Source: Meconema thalassinum | Lineage: Eukaryota; Arthropoda; Insecta; Orthoptera; Tettigoniidae | Direction of reading: 5' to 3' | Assembly: GCA_946902985.2 (NCBI GenBank) | Contig: OX336389.2 | Span: 792,546,979 to 792,610,978, forward strand | Length of the DNA: 64,000 nucleotides | Shown here: positions 23,263-36,138 of the stretch, in pieces | Layout: every line of letters starts with the position of its first letter | Numbering within the stretch: the stretch's first letter is position 1 | Notes under the pieces: model-generated | Told to the model about the DNA's origin: nothing | The model's input: only the letters and a program-made list of their open reading frames with translations | Databases searched by the model: none | Made by a program: the position numbers and the translations under genes

Positions 23263-26200
23263 GTACTGCCCCCGTAAATTGAATTATTTAGGGACAAAAT
23301 GAGAGTATTTTCCGTCCCCATGATAAAATTTAACTAGCAAATATAATTTCTGGAAGTGTGACACGGGAGTGTCATGTTACAAGCTCGAGACTGTGGGAGA
23401 GCCCGATCACGTGATATATTGCACAATGGACGCTTCTAGAAGGCTATTCTTAGCATAGCAACAGCGAGTTTGGAAATTAATATTATAAATATTGTTATAA
23501 ATTATGCTATTGGATCCCAGTCCAGAGCCAATTAGAACACGTCTTATTGAAGACAGGATCAACTTTAATTACACAACATGATGAAATTATTAATTTAGGC
23601 CCTTAGAAGAAGATTTCCTTATTTGGTAATGAAGAGAATATTAAGAGAAATTATGTCTGATACTTTAAAAACCACAGATCGGTTAATCTACGCAGTAATA
23701 AGCATTGGTAATCTACGCGCTAAAATTATGGTGGGAGATTGATATGGCCGCCAAAAATTCGACTTGGAGGGGGAGATCCAAGGATCGAGGTTCTTATTCC
23801 AGCAGACTTTGAAGAGTGAGGAGTGTTTTTACTGTGTTAACGGAGATCCCAAAGCTTAGTCCGAGTGCGACGACTGTCGACTTGTGGAGACGCGATAATA
23901 GCTAGGTAGAACGTTAGAGATCACCGCACTTCCATTCTACGTGAGGTTGCGAGGAACATTGTATTGATTATATCCCATATATAATTGAGTTTTGGAGTCA
24001 AATAAGCGGATATATATTAAGAATAGGTCGCCTACTATATATTGTGAAAAGTCGAGCGCTTTAATATTCACCGTTTCGACAATATAAGCCTGTTAAGTTA
24101 GATTTCCAAATGTGTTGGAAACAAAGCTGAATATCATTATAAATTTGAACGTGAAGTTGACGAACGCAGTTCAAGTGAACAGTGACGGAGAACTTTTAAT
24201 ATTGGCGCAACACATAAACATTAACAGAATGACAATTATTATTCTTCAAACATTATCATTCAGCATAATTAATATTGTTGATATGATGAACTAAACAGTC
24301 ATGCGCCAGAGACATATTCAATAACAGAAGTTAAGATACAACGATGGAGCTTCGTTAGACGACGTATTCTTGAATACAGACGTAGTGTACGGTCCATCTT
24401 GTGCATTTTCGTCAGTCTACGAACACTAATATAACATCAATTAGCAATGGAAATATTTCATTCACCATTTATATGAATATTTCCATAATTATATTCCAAT
24501 GATGAAGCTGATACATATTTACGACAGAGAATGAAGACTTTACAGAAGAGATTTGTCAAGATGCTAGGGTAGCCCAGCAACACAGAAGAATTTGCCAGAA
24601 GAATGTCGTTCGAGCCCAGGCGAAGGTTAGTGAATTCCAGAGAGACCTTTCTTATCTCTGAGGTCGCAGATCCGAGGTTCGAATGCAGATCCATCTCACT
24701 GTCTTGTACTGAGGAAACATCTAAAGTATTGTGGGAATACTTGCATTGATCTTCAAGTTTTCGTCCAAATAAGGTATTAGTGTATCTCATTGTTATATAG
24801 AGCCTGATTAGTAACATTCTGAGCAGGCGATCTTATTCCACATTTTAAGCGATCTTATTCCATATTTTCGGCGATCTTATTCCATTTTTTCTATATTTTC
24901 ACATTTCATGTATTTCAGTGCTTTTATGTAGTTTACACTTCAGATGTGTGTTGAGATTTTTATACTTCAAGATTATTTAGAAGATGATTGCATTTCATCT
25001 ATTTTTCAATTTTATTCTACGGATCAGTTGTGGGACTGACATTAAAAATTTTGTTTGAGGAATCATATTGCCTCATAGGAGACTAGTCGTTTCGACTCTC
25101 GGATTTTAATAATTTCATTTAGACCAAGTATTCTGACATTGTGTCATAGCTTCAAATTAAATTCTTATTAAATTTAATTTGAGCACTTTAATGTAACGAC
25201 GTATAACTTCAAGAACAGAAGAAACATCGAATGATATTGTTATATCATTATTGTACATAAACTATCGACGATCTAAGAAATACTAGTCGTTTGATAAGAC
25301 CGAAGTCTTAATTCGTATGAACATTCTTTGTGTAGAGTGGAAAAACATTACGACATTGACAAACCTTTCTTATTATTATTTGTAAAGCTAAGAGCTTTGT
25401 TCATTTAATATGTTAGAGGAAATACCTTTTGATAGAAGATTATTCAAATCTTTGGCTAGGAATTCAAAGCTAGTTTATCCCGGTCAAGATTGAATTCTAT
25501 CTGACACTATAAATAACATGTGTGTTATTTTGTCCTATTTGTGTAACATCACATCATTTGTGGACATGATATTACAACGATAAACAATTTATAGCTTGAC
25601 AAGTGAGATGGAACAGGAGTATTATTTTTGTTACATGTATTTGCGACAGACGAGTTAACAGTTAATTATCTTGTTGTGGAGTAAACTTTAGGAGGTTAAT
25701 CACGACTGTCTAATATCGTTCATTACAATTGGAAGATTCGTTTGAAGAACTTACGTATGTATAATTGTAGTCCAGTAGTCATGTGCAATGATACTGAGGG
25801 TCATGCCATTATTTGAGAGAAGTTCCTACATAAGATATGTTAATAACAATTAATCCCTTTTTGGTTATTGTTTAACGTAGTAGATGATAATTGTTTATGG
25901 CATATATACTGTTATATGTGGATTTGTAGAGCTATGGAGTGCTCGTGCGAGGGAACTCTGCATTTTAAGGAAGTCAAAGTATTGTTGTTCTTTGATAAAG
26001 AGGCATGTATCATGATAAGAGCCGTTGTATACAAGTAGTCCAGTTCTTGTGAATTAACGATTTAGCTGTGTTAACAGGAGGGTTTCAGCGGAAATGCAAC
26101 ATGAGGAAGATTGTCTACTCACGTCTATAATACAATTATTAAATTTTATTAAACCCGAAGTGATGTAATTACGTACAGTTTACCTTAATCAGTCGACTGT

Positions 26201-27294
26201 ACTATACCGATAATGTAATGAAACCTATATAAGACGATGTGTATGCAGTATATTAAATCTACAGAACGTTAGAGAAGGATGGTTATGTGAAAAACCAGTG
26301 TATATATTTAGTTAAGAATTATATTGTAACCGAGAAGTTAGAATCTCGAAAGTGTCGCGTTAGCAACACTAGATAATGGATATTATTATAAACATTATAC
26401 AGTACATGTAAATAATTTTTGTGGAAATGATTTAATTAGTTAAACAATTTAGTAGGATTTATTAATCAATTGTTTTGGAACAGTGTGTGTTTCATGAGCG
26501 AATGTTTTTGGTAACAATGATTGTTCATTGTTAAGAGCAGATGTGGAACCGAATTGGTCTAGAACGATTACGGAGTGCGAATGAAAGAGTGGATAAATTT
26601 TTTTAGTATGATTGTTTAAGAAACAAAGTAGTTATATGAACTTTTGTAAGAACTAAATGTTAATTTTTAGGTGTTTTATAAATTCACACACAAGCAGCCT
26701 CTGTGGGCTAGCGATAATGATTCACCGTTAGCATTGGAGAGCGATGACATAATATTAACAGGTGTAGACTCACAGCTTTGTATTTATTGTATAAACCAGT
26801 TTTGAGTACGGCATGGTGCCGATATTTCATTGATGAAACCAAGTTTCTGCACGTGCGTTCTACAACGCAGGCTTGTGAATGAAATGAGGTGGCTGGAATG
26901 CCATTAAAGGACTTCACTAAACGGTTTTTATTTATACGCAGTATTGGCCTAGAACAAGCCAAGATTTATACTCATAATTTTTAATACAGCATCGTAGTAA
27001 GATGTAGAGTTGAAAGGAGGTGTGAATGATTGCGTGTTTTTAATTTTAATGCCTATTGTTAAATTCGTTTATTGTTGTTTGTTTATAGTAGATTAGTTTA
27101 CCTTTTTGTTAATAAATTTGTTCAGATTGTTTTCCATTGTTGTTGGAGTGATTCATTTTAAATATAGGGAGCAGAGTATTGTGGATGTAGTGTAGGCGAA
27201 GCTGAAGTCCCAGTCCCCGAGGTAAGTAAAGGACAGTGCCCCGTGTAGTTGGTTGTTGATCCACAATATTCTTGTAACTGCTGTCTGTAAATCC
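23263..27294. other. 4-kb AT-rich noncoding tract, possible insertion
   Basis: No recognisable gene. The longest frame (24458-24817, minus, 119 codons) has no motif. The tract lies between two parts of one RTE-like repeat, and short inverted words stand near the two edges (TTAGGGA at about 23288 and TCCCTAAA at about 27291). It may therefore be a large non-autonomous insertion. I could not establish the exact ends or a target duplication. Confidence 0.4.
24829..24896 (+). repeat. three tandem 22-bp units
   Basis: GCGATCTTATTCCA is repeated three times at 22-base spacing, each followed by a TTTT-containing spacer. Confidence 0.85.
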
Positions 27295-27394
27295 CTAAAG
27301 ACCATGTTGGAATCGATTTCTAATTGTAGTATTTGCTGGTGCAGTTAGAAATAGGCTATCCAGCGGGGGCAATGGATATTCCAGCAGGATCCTT

Positions 27395-27535
27395 TCCGGA
27401 TTATCGGGTACAGTACTAAACCATAAACCTTCCCTGGCGTGTACACAACAACTCGCCCAAGTTTCAACGCAATCGCCTAAATGGTATATGAACCCATATA
27501 GGACACACACACATTCATTTTTATTTATAGAGATT
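27395..27535 (+). repeat. RTE-like tail
   Basis: CATAAACCTTCCCTGG, CCCAAGTTTCAACGCAATCG and ATGGTATATGAACCC match the 23.10-23.19 kb block. They are followed by ACACACACAC and TTTATTTATAGAGATT, the usual ending of these elements. Confidence 0.6.
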
Positions 27536-28239
27536 AAAGAGCAAACCCACTTCTGTAACAAATAACATTTTGGAAGTACCTACGGAGGTCCTGTAGAAAA
27601 ATGTTAATGGACATGACAAGATAACACTGGAAATTATTTCTTGTCCAATTTTAATTCCCGTAATTTGAATACTCTCCTTCTCAACATAATTACCACTAAC
27701 TTTTTCACACAGCTTGGTATAGAAGATACTATTATTTCGATCACTAAACATTGAACGGTATTTGTTCATCTCCAAATCGATTAAGTTAATTGACTAAACT
27801 ATCTTATCATTCATTTGTCAAGCATTAACTTGACTGACATAATCCATGAACAACCCTTGTTCCAAAAATAATCAACGAAATAAAATTTTAAGTAACTAAA
27901 CTTATCACACAAAACAAATTTTCATTTTTGTTATTCATTCCTTGATTTACCTTCCTTTAATAAATGTCTATTAGGCCCTACAAATATTCCTGTGTATTAA
28001 ATTACTATACTACATTTATCGTCACGTGGTTCTTAAAGATTCAATCATTACTGGCTGACTGAAAATCAAACACTGTTACCTCCAAATCCTAAGTTGTTAG
28101 AAGCCAAAAGTCATATCAATTGGGTCCAGGCCATCGATCAATTTTCTCATGAAAGATTTAAGTTAGAACTACAGCAGCATAAAATAGGAGTAGCTTCGAG
28201 GCTTGGGTGAGGTTACTCCTGGAGGTTCGAACGTGTTGA
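27536..28239. other. no gene recognised
   Basis: AT-rich DNA with no supported feature. Confidence 0.5.
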
Positions 28240-28460
28240 GTAGTATACGGAAGAGCTCGATTACAGGCTGTTCAAGTTACTTCTGGATTGATTCAGAGTT
28301 CTGTCCTCGGACCTCTTCTCACAACTCTAACTCAATCTTTCTGGCTGTGTCACCTCATCGATGTCACTATATGCAGATGACACCGTACTGTATAGGAAAA
28401 TTTAAAGTGAAAAGATACCCTCTCTCTAAAACAGATCTGTGTAATTTATCGCCGTGGTGT
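28240..28460 (+). pseudogene. LINE reverse transcriptase fragment
   Basis: In one plus frame a QVTSG...QSSVLGPLL segment (28272-28321) corresponds to the VTSGVPQGSVLGPLLF box of LINE reverse transcriptases. In another frame, after a frameshift, YADDTVLYRKI (about 28370-28403) carries the catalytic Asp pair. The order and spacing are right for a jockey/CR1-type RT. The Gly of PQG is lost and the frame is broken. Confidence 0.75.
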
Positions 28461-29740
28461 TCTGTAAATGTTAGAATATAAATGTAAAATAGTGTAAATG
28501 CATGAGAACTACCAGTTCAAAAAATCCCATTTAGAAAGAATACAAAATAATGAATAGTGTTATCTCACAGTTCAGAAACTTTGAGTTATTATGAGCAACA
28601 AACTCAAACCCCGTAAATTGGAACCTGGAGAGGAGAGGCAGCATGAAAGGCCTCCAAAAACCCGAGATTCTTATACTGAAATCTGAGAGGTTGTAAAGCC
28701 AGAGCTCAAAGGACGGCCTACGTACACATGGTCCTTGCGATATTACCGGTACCTTACCTGCTTATCATTCTACTACAGCGTAAAACGTGAAAAACTTGCA
28801 GTGTGTACAGCGCCACGCAGAAGCCAATTGCTCGTCGTTCGTTCATTGCTTAGTTTGAATTCATCAGGTTGACTGTATGCACAGGAGCACTTGTAAAATG
28901 TCTTATGAGGTAACTAACAACAGTGATTTATATAGTATTTTAGTCTCGTTCAAACTTCAAAGTCTATTTAGTCAGAATAATAAGATTGCTGCATAGCACG
29001 TTATTCCCCCAAGACGTTCTACTACAACATTCATCATGATTTGCCAAGAGTGTAATCACCTTTGCGTCCAATTTAAATTTGACGAGCAGTAATTTTTGCG
29101 TTGCATTTCGTGCTTCCGTACAAGATTTCTCGCAGCAATGGTTGATATTCAGAAATTCGTAATTGATTTACGGTAACTAACAGAATGGGCGATGTAAACA
29201 CCAATCTGGTAGTTATTGTGTTAAAATCGCACAGCAGTCGGATGGACAGAATGATGTGCAAAATATTATGATGCAATCAATGTTTTAGACACTATTTTAT
29301 TATTTGATTTTAAAGCCTTTTTTTTAAATCAGAATCGTGAACATCAACTACTGGTTTCAACATTTAAATCTCTTTCTGGCCAAGTATGTTCTTCTTTTGA
29401 TATTATCTATGGATATGGCAGGAACGTAAGAGATGCTTCTTAATTACAGTTTTATACTGAACGCGTTTCAAGGAATAATTGTCCCTATTATTATTGTAAT
29501 TATATTCAGAAGGAGCATATATAGTCTATTTAGTTTAATATATAAAACATACTTTCATTTACGTGCACATTCACATTTCCTCACATACCGCGTTAAGTCA
29601 CGAAAGAAAATCTCAGGATTGCACCTTGCTCCGGGACACTTACCCTCATCCCGGATCCTAATAGGAACAGTTGGACGCTCTGTTATTGCCACTATAGAAA
29701 CACAGGTTATCAGACAAATTCAACTCACACTCAAGTACAC
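28461..29740. other. no gene recognised
   Basis: About 1.3 kb without a supported feature. The end may be the body of the short LINE tail that follows. Confidence 0.45.
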
Positions 29741-29792
29741 TAGGCTGATGATGGAGATGTCCCAAGCCCCTAAAGTGAATTAACAACAACAA
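29741..29792 (+). repeat. LINE-type tail
   Basis: GGCTGATGATGGAGATGTCC, then AAGCCCCTAAAGTGAATTAA and (CAA)n. This parallels the tails at 12005-12074 and 38935-39003, although the terminal repeat is CAA rather than CAT. Confidence 0.45.
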
Positions 29793-31136
29793 CAAAAGTC
29801 TCATAAGAAAGATCATTGATGGTAAGCAACCCTTTATCCCACATGTACCTTTCACAGTATGTAGTGGTAATAAATCTTCTTGAATTCTATCGTAAGCTAA
29901 GAACTTTATGAACTGTATATATTAAGGTTTCCTATGTGACAGTCATGTAAACAGACGATTTTCCTTCGATTGTCTGCAATAATGTTAAGTAATGGTCCTA
30001 CAAGGATATCCTTGAGTAAACATCAATTTAAAGCTGCTCTATGCTAATGAGGGCTGGTTTTCACTTTACATGGAACATAGCGTGTACATCTCGATCTCAA
30101 TGAAACATTACGTAAATGTTGGTCAGATAGCAGAAAGTACCTGTTTCATGGCTACACTGTAGTCAATGTCCCGCATTGGGCCTTGCAGTATTTCATCCCT
30201 TTATACACTTGAGCTACCCATACAAAGGGCGAAATGATGCAAAGTTTAAAACGTCGAGCTGCCCATGCGGAAAAGCGTGCCGAGTTCTCATATCTGCTAG
30301 AACCACTTTTCCCAGTATGTACTGATGGTCCACTCACTTGCTGCTGGGGACAGTGTTTTTCTAGTGTGATTGGTTGCAAGGATAAGTGAACCCAGTGTTC
30401 TCCCTCACGTCTCAAGGACGAATATAACTTCGGAAAATTTCGTCCTCACTAGGGATGGCCCTTAGAGATTTGGAGATTAAATACAATGAAATGCAGTATT
30501 ATGTGTACTCGTTTCTGACCAACATGCATGATAATTTTCAGCGAGACCGAGAAGTTTACTTTTGATATGTTCCCTTGTTAGTTGACAACAGCTGTGGATG
30601 CAACACAGAAAGGAGACAATGCACCTGTGTCTTGGCACACTAAAGTAAAAACCAGGTCAGTGTCTTTCTTAAGGCTCCGCAGTACGCTTCATTTCACCAA
30701 TCTTGCAGTAAGACTCCCGCATCCTCTTGAGTATTCGATCTTTGACTCGAATTCTGGTGTCTCCTAACAGTTGGACAATGCTTCGTTTACAATTATCAGG
30801 TCGGCTATGTGCGTGCCTCGAACTCAAGAGTAGTGTGTTCGAGGAAGTGATGGACAGTATTGGATGAATGAGAGAAGATGCTGCCTTAAATGGCACATTG
30901 ACTTGGTTTTCATTATAGTGTATAAGATGTAGAAGATCGAAGGGTAGCGTTGATTCGCCATCCAGGGCTACAAGTACGGAACGGGCAAGCAAGTTACGTT
31001 AGAGGGGTGACGGTGAATGGCAATTGTATTAGGATTCAGTTGCTGTTCATATACACAAACGGACGCTCCTCTCGATACATATTCGTCCGTTCTTCTTATG
31101 TCAGCTGTTTCAGATATCGCTCAATATACCATGAAA
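29793..31136. other. no gene recognised
   Basis: Only short unsupported frames. Confidence 0.5.
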
Positions 31137-31310
31137 GGCACAGAGGTTAAGGAGAGAAATCAGAAGAATTGGATTAAAGGGATGAACCCAATGAAAACAA
31201 GTTTATTCACAAAAAAAAATAGTGAACAACAATACAATTTTCAATACAAATATGCTAATTTAGTTGTTATATTGATGTGAAAAGACTCTGAACTTCTCAA
31301 AGAAGAGTAT
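31137..31310 (+). repeat. direct repeat R1, copy 1
   Basis: Shares AGAAATCAGAAGAATTGGAT, AAAACAAGTTTATTCACAAA and GTGAAAAGACTCTGAACTTC with 31752-31925 in the same orientation. The copies are about 615 bases apart. They may be two decayed LTR- or UTR-like segments of one element or a local duplication. The sequence between them has no domain. Confidence 0.7.
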
Positions 31311-31751
31311 TTACTTCTATTCACTTAGTTAGCTTGACATGCATTGTCTAGGTAAAACAAAGCATGTTAATTAATGGAATGAAATATTAATTTTGTTTTT
31401 CTTTCTCTTCTAGGTGAGTATCCGCTCTGGTCACTAAACGACGGGATGTTCCGCCTGTGAGTTACACATAGACCATTCATATTCCAGGAAAATATGCGGT
31501 ATTCAGTATTTTGAATTGCATTTCAGCACAACACTTTCCATGAATAATGCAACGATAGTTTTGGAGCTTTTAAATTGTGACGGAAGTAACAACCCGAAAC
31601 AAAAAAGAAAATTAATTTCTAAATCTACTAAGATCGCAAATACAATCTCTACACTTTTGTACACTGCAATCCGCAAAATCTCCACAGTTCACTGTTTGCC
31701 CCAGGATCAATTGGAAGAGTACAATTGCCACCATAGGGAAGATGTAGTAAG

Positions 31752-31925
31752 AATAACGAAACAGGTAAGGGACAGAAATCAGGAGAATTGGATTACAGGG
31801 ATGATGACAATCAAAACAAGTTTAATCACAAAAACATGGTGAACAACAATAAAATGTTTAATAAAAATATGCTAATTTCGTAGTTATAACAATGTGAAAA
31901 GACTCTGAACTTCTCAAAGCAGAGT
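31752..31925 (+). repeat. direct repeat R1, copy 2
   Basis: Second copy of the 31137-31310 repeat, with AGAAATCAGGAGAATTGGAT, AAAACAAGTTTAATCACAAA and the same GTGAAAAGACTCTGAACTTC block. Confidence 0.7.
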
Positions 31926-34900
31926 AGTGTGAGGGAAGGGGATCCCGTGGCCCTTTACAAGCATTGACAGTAGTTTTAAATATGATTGAGCTCAAAGCTT
32001 TTATAAAAAAAGAATAATTTATTGTTGTGCTTGAAAAGGAAAACTAAATCTCCCACACGAAAATCACTAATAAGAGATTTAGTGAGACTAGACACAGTCT
32101 TCAATAAAAGAGAGCAATAATCAACATCTATAGATTTAGAATGACCCTAGGTAGGAAGTTAGCTGAGCGAACTGCACCAGCAATAAACAATCCAAAGAGA
32201 TCTGTAAAAAATCACGAACTTGACAGAAATAGTAGCTAAGAAAGTTCTTGTCTGAGCACGACAAACATAGGAAATAATTGCCAAAGTTCACGTGGAGCAT
32301 CTCAAGTTGCTACCGTAAGTGAAGATTAAGGGCGAGAATAGTGAAAATAGAAATTAGCTTCAACAATAATCGAGTATAAAGCCTCTAACATTAAGTAATT
32401 GAAAAATAATGTAAAACACAAAAAGGGGCGGCCGTGGCAAAAAAAAAATGAAAGTTAGGCCACGAATACAAATTTAGCGCAATATGATTGCTGGTTTTGC
32501 CCAAATACAAATTGCTGCAGTTGCTAGTTTAAATAGTTGGTCTCAGACCAGGTTAGATTTAAAGACAATATTCATAAAAGTTTGCAAAGATCGCCAAGAC
32601 TAGGTTAGATAGGTGAAAGAGGGAAGTTAACGTGACCCATTAGACACAACTTCGATCAACAACGGTGAAAATAAAAGAGTTATGCTTGATCCCAAGAACT
32701 TGGGCACAGCAGCAATCACCTCGAGAACTTGAAAAACACAGTTTAAGCTAGCAACCAACGAGAAATCATTAAATTTAAAGTGATTATGCGTCAGAATTAG
32801 CTTCAGTTGGGCAAAGAGAAGTGGTTTACACTACCACTGATTAAGCAGAAATTACAATTAGTGATACATTAAAGTGTGGGGAGGACAACCAAAATTGAAC
32901 CTCAAAGTTAAAACAACAAGAAACAGCAAAAGTTATTTAAGTATATAAATTCGGTAGTAGGTTTCAATGGGGAGAGAAAGAAACAGGGGATTTTTCACTG
33001 CAAGTCCATTTGGGGCCAATACATTAACTGTTCGAACAGAAAACAGATTATTTTTTGGCACGAAGCACTTAAAAGTTTGGAGGGCGGGAGCATAGATTCT
33101 TGTTACAAAATGTCACTGTTCAATATGATGAATATTTTCGAATTGAGCATTTGTAAGTTTCAATATTATTACAGGCTTGAGCAATGACGAAATTGCTTGA
33201 GGTTGAGAGTCTCGTGACATGAGCAGAGTTGACCCAATATACAGTTAGATGCGTAATTACATAAATCCCACGATGCTTCAAATTATTGACTTTTGATCGA
33301 GTATAGGTAAAAAAGATCAAATCCCCCGGCGAGCCTAGCCATTAACTGTAAGTTACATTTTAAGAGATTTCCCACGGCGGTTAAAATTAAGATTTGACAT
33401 CACTGCAATAATTCCTGCCTGGAAGTGAGTTCAAAAGAGCTCCACTGAATTAAAATTGTTTGAGCAACCTATTTTGTCATGATCGCTGCGGAAGTTTCTG
33501 GTAGGTAACGATCACCTCATGGAGATTACAAATTGTCGGATTGGTGGCTGGCGACCCTCTAAGAACGACAGAGCGTAGTCAGCAGACTGCACTGAACGGA
33601 GTAGTTGGCTCGAAAAGTGCTCCCACCAAGCAAGGCGAGCGAGGGGTGAGGGGAAGGTATGACGTAGGAGCGAAGGGATACAAACATATGAAAAATAAAT
33701 TCACTTAGGCACAAACATTTCTTTTCTTGAGGCAGAGTCCATAAAATGACAAGAAGCGTGAAGATTGCCAGCTGCAGAGGACGAGTCAAACTCCCAAGCA
33801 TCATCAGTAGTCAGTGATAGCAAGTTCCAATATTGACCACAAAACATGAGTGAGTTCCGCAAGGTTCCGATGACGCTGCGAGAAGAAGATCGTCGTTTCT
33901 GTTGAAATACGGAGGTAATTGATCTCGTTCGCTGCAATACACTAAAGAAAACGTAAACAAAATGCACAACGAGATAGCGAACGCACACAGAAATTTCTGT
34001 TGGTGGTTTTCACTGAAGAAAAAAAATAAAGGGAAAGTGAGAACCGAAGAAAAACCCAATATGGGTTCAACCTAATGCAATCGTATATTCGGAGAATATA
34101 GCAGACCCTCTGCCATGTTAGGATATAGGACGAGGGTCCTTATTTGCCTGTCCACCCCGAAGCCAGGTCCAGTTCACAGAGCACTCTTGCAAAAATTTGT
34201 CTGATGATACTTCACTAGTTCGCTGCTGTTGGTACTCACAGAGGGATTATTTACACTCAACTGCTATGCCACACCCAGATAATTTTCAGCACTCGACACC
34301 GCTCACTCACTGGTCCTCGACTAACTGTCTAACGATTGAACGCTTAGGTCCATCTGAATTAACATCTCTGCCTTGCGGTAGTCCTTTAAATACTGCGAAG
34401 TAGGGTTGTCTTGACCCACTGTATTGCATCTATTTGAAACTTCTATTGATTTCTGATGAATTTCCATTTAACACGAAACTCCAAATTTGGTTAGTAAAGA
34501 AAAAGTTATGGAAACTAGGCCATAAATGATGTTACGGACAATTGTCTATGTAAAATAAATCTGACTTGAAGCCCATTGTTCAAAGTTAAATTGCGTGAGT
34601 GTTGCTTTGATCTTTTTGGGATTTCTCTCAGATACACGTAGTAATATCCATTCGTTCCATGCAATACATGTACAGGTAAATTTAAATTACTTATCAGATG
34701 TTATATTGTTGATTACAATTCAGATTGAAACAAAAATAAAATATTTTATTTGGATGAAAATCTTGTGGACGAAAGTAGCTCTCTTGATACCACAAATGTA
34801 TTCAATACTTTTGATACAATGGAAGATACCACTGAAGGTTTAAACGACAATCAAAAACTGTGTGTACCTTCAGCTACCTAAAAAAATAATACCTGAATTT

Positions 34901-36138
34901 TTCAATACCTGATGTTGATTCCTGCGTGTTGGCCAGTGTGTTTAACATATATTAGGCCAATCTAACCTCAGTCTATTGTAGAGTATATGAATTTTTTAAG
35001 TAGGATCGACTTCCAACATTATAGGAGTCTCAAAATCCAAGAAGATTGCGATTGTGTTATCCTCTGTCTTGACTTGTCACATAGTATCCGTGCGGTCCAA
35101 CATTCAGGTTCCTCTTATCAACGGGAAGGCTATCGGACCAAGAATAAGTAGCTTAGAGTCGTAATATATAACTATGAACATCACGTATTCATGTTCTATC
35201 ACCAGGCCACTAGTAAAGTTGATAAAATGTACCACTTTGCCGAATAAAATATTCTGGTGCATTTTTTATTTGTTCCTTTTATTTTGTGCCTTATCTTGTG
35301 ACTTTGAACACGTATTCTCCAGTCTGAGAGGTGTGATGATGAGCGATATCATGAACTTTGGTGACAGCCTTGTTTAAAACGAGACAAGTTCGTGCATCTT
35401 TATGACACAATTTTACTATCTTAAGATGTTTTGACCATTTTGTAAAAAGGATGCAATATTTGGTTATTGATTTACGAGTTTGAAATTATTATTCTATTTA
35501 ATCAGACTGTAAGTCATGAAGCAAAGATTTCTTAATCCATCACATTGTAATCTGTTTATTGAAAGTGTTCTTTTATGCAAAGGATTAGTCTAATAAATGA
35601 AAATAGGCTTTGTTGCTTCTTAGAAATATCTGACTTGTGGTGGAATTGTGAATTTTAAAAGAGGAGAGTGGTGTTGACTTACATCCAAATTCCTTCATAG
35701 TAGAAACTTGCCCTTTTTTGAGGTCTGAATAATTGATTACCGGTACCATAATTATGATTTACACTAGGACTCGCGATGGATATTTCAATAGGAAGTGACG
35801 AGGATGTTTTATTCCAGGAGGGTGTATTTTTAGTTATGTTTATTTTTAATTTAGTTTATTTCCTTCGGGACAGGTCAGGGATACTGTATTTCTCGAAAAA
35901 TAAAAGGTGGTTATTAAATTCTAAATTGGGTGTTAATGAGTAATTTAGGAATTACATTCTTTACTTTCTGTTCATAGCGTGAAGTGCCGAACTATGATAA
36001 CATCCTCTTGCTCATAACGACGCGAGGTTGTGCTTCATGAGTTTATGGTGTTATGGATTTCCTGATGAATTGATGCCTCATAAACACGCTCAGCATGTAC
36101 ACAATCGCAACGTTAACTCTTCAACAACTAGAGACTGT
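31926..36138. other. no gene recognised
   Basis: About 4.2 kb. It is purine-rich on the plus strand from 32000 to 33500, with a GC-rich patch at 33540-33680 (CTGGCGACCCTC and GGCGAGCGAGGGG). It could be the leader of an unidentified retroelement, but there is no gag, protease or RT similarity in any frame, so I leave it unnamed. Confidence 0.4.

Noticed and set aside
24458..24817. Open frame of 119 codons on the minus strand
   Set aside because: No motif, no neighbour and no repeat support; expected by chance in this much DNA.
29741..29760. Possible hammerhead core CTGATGA
   Set aside because: No GAAA follows within a stem-II distance; the word belongs to a LINE tail.
33540..33680. Possible primer-binding site and leader of an LTR retrotransposon (CTGGCGACC)
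   Set aside because: No flanking long terminal repeats, gag, protease, integrase or RT could be found in any frame.
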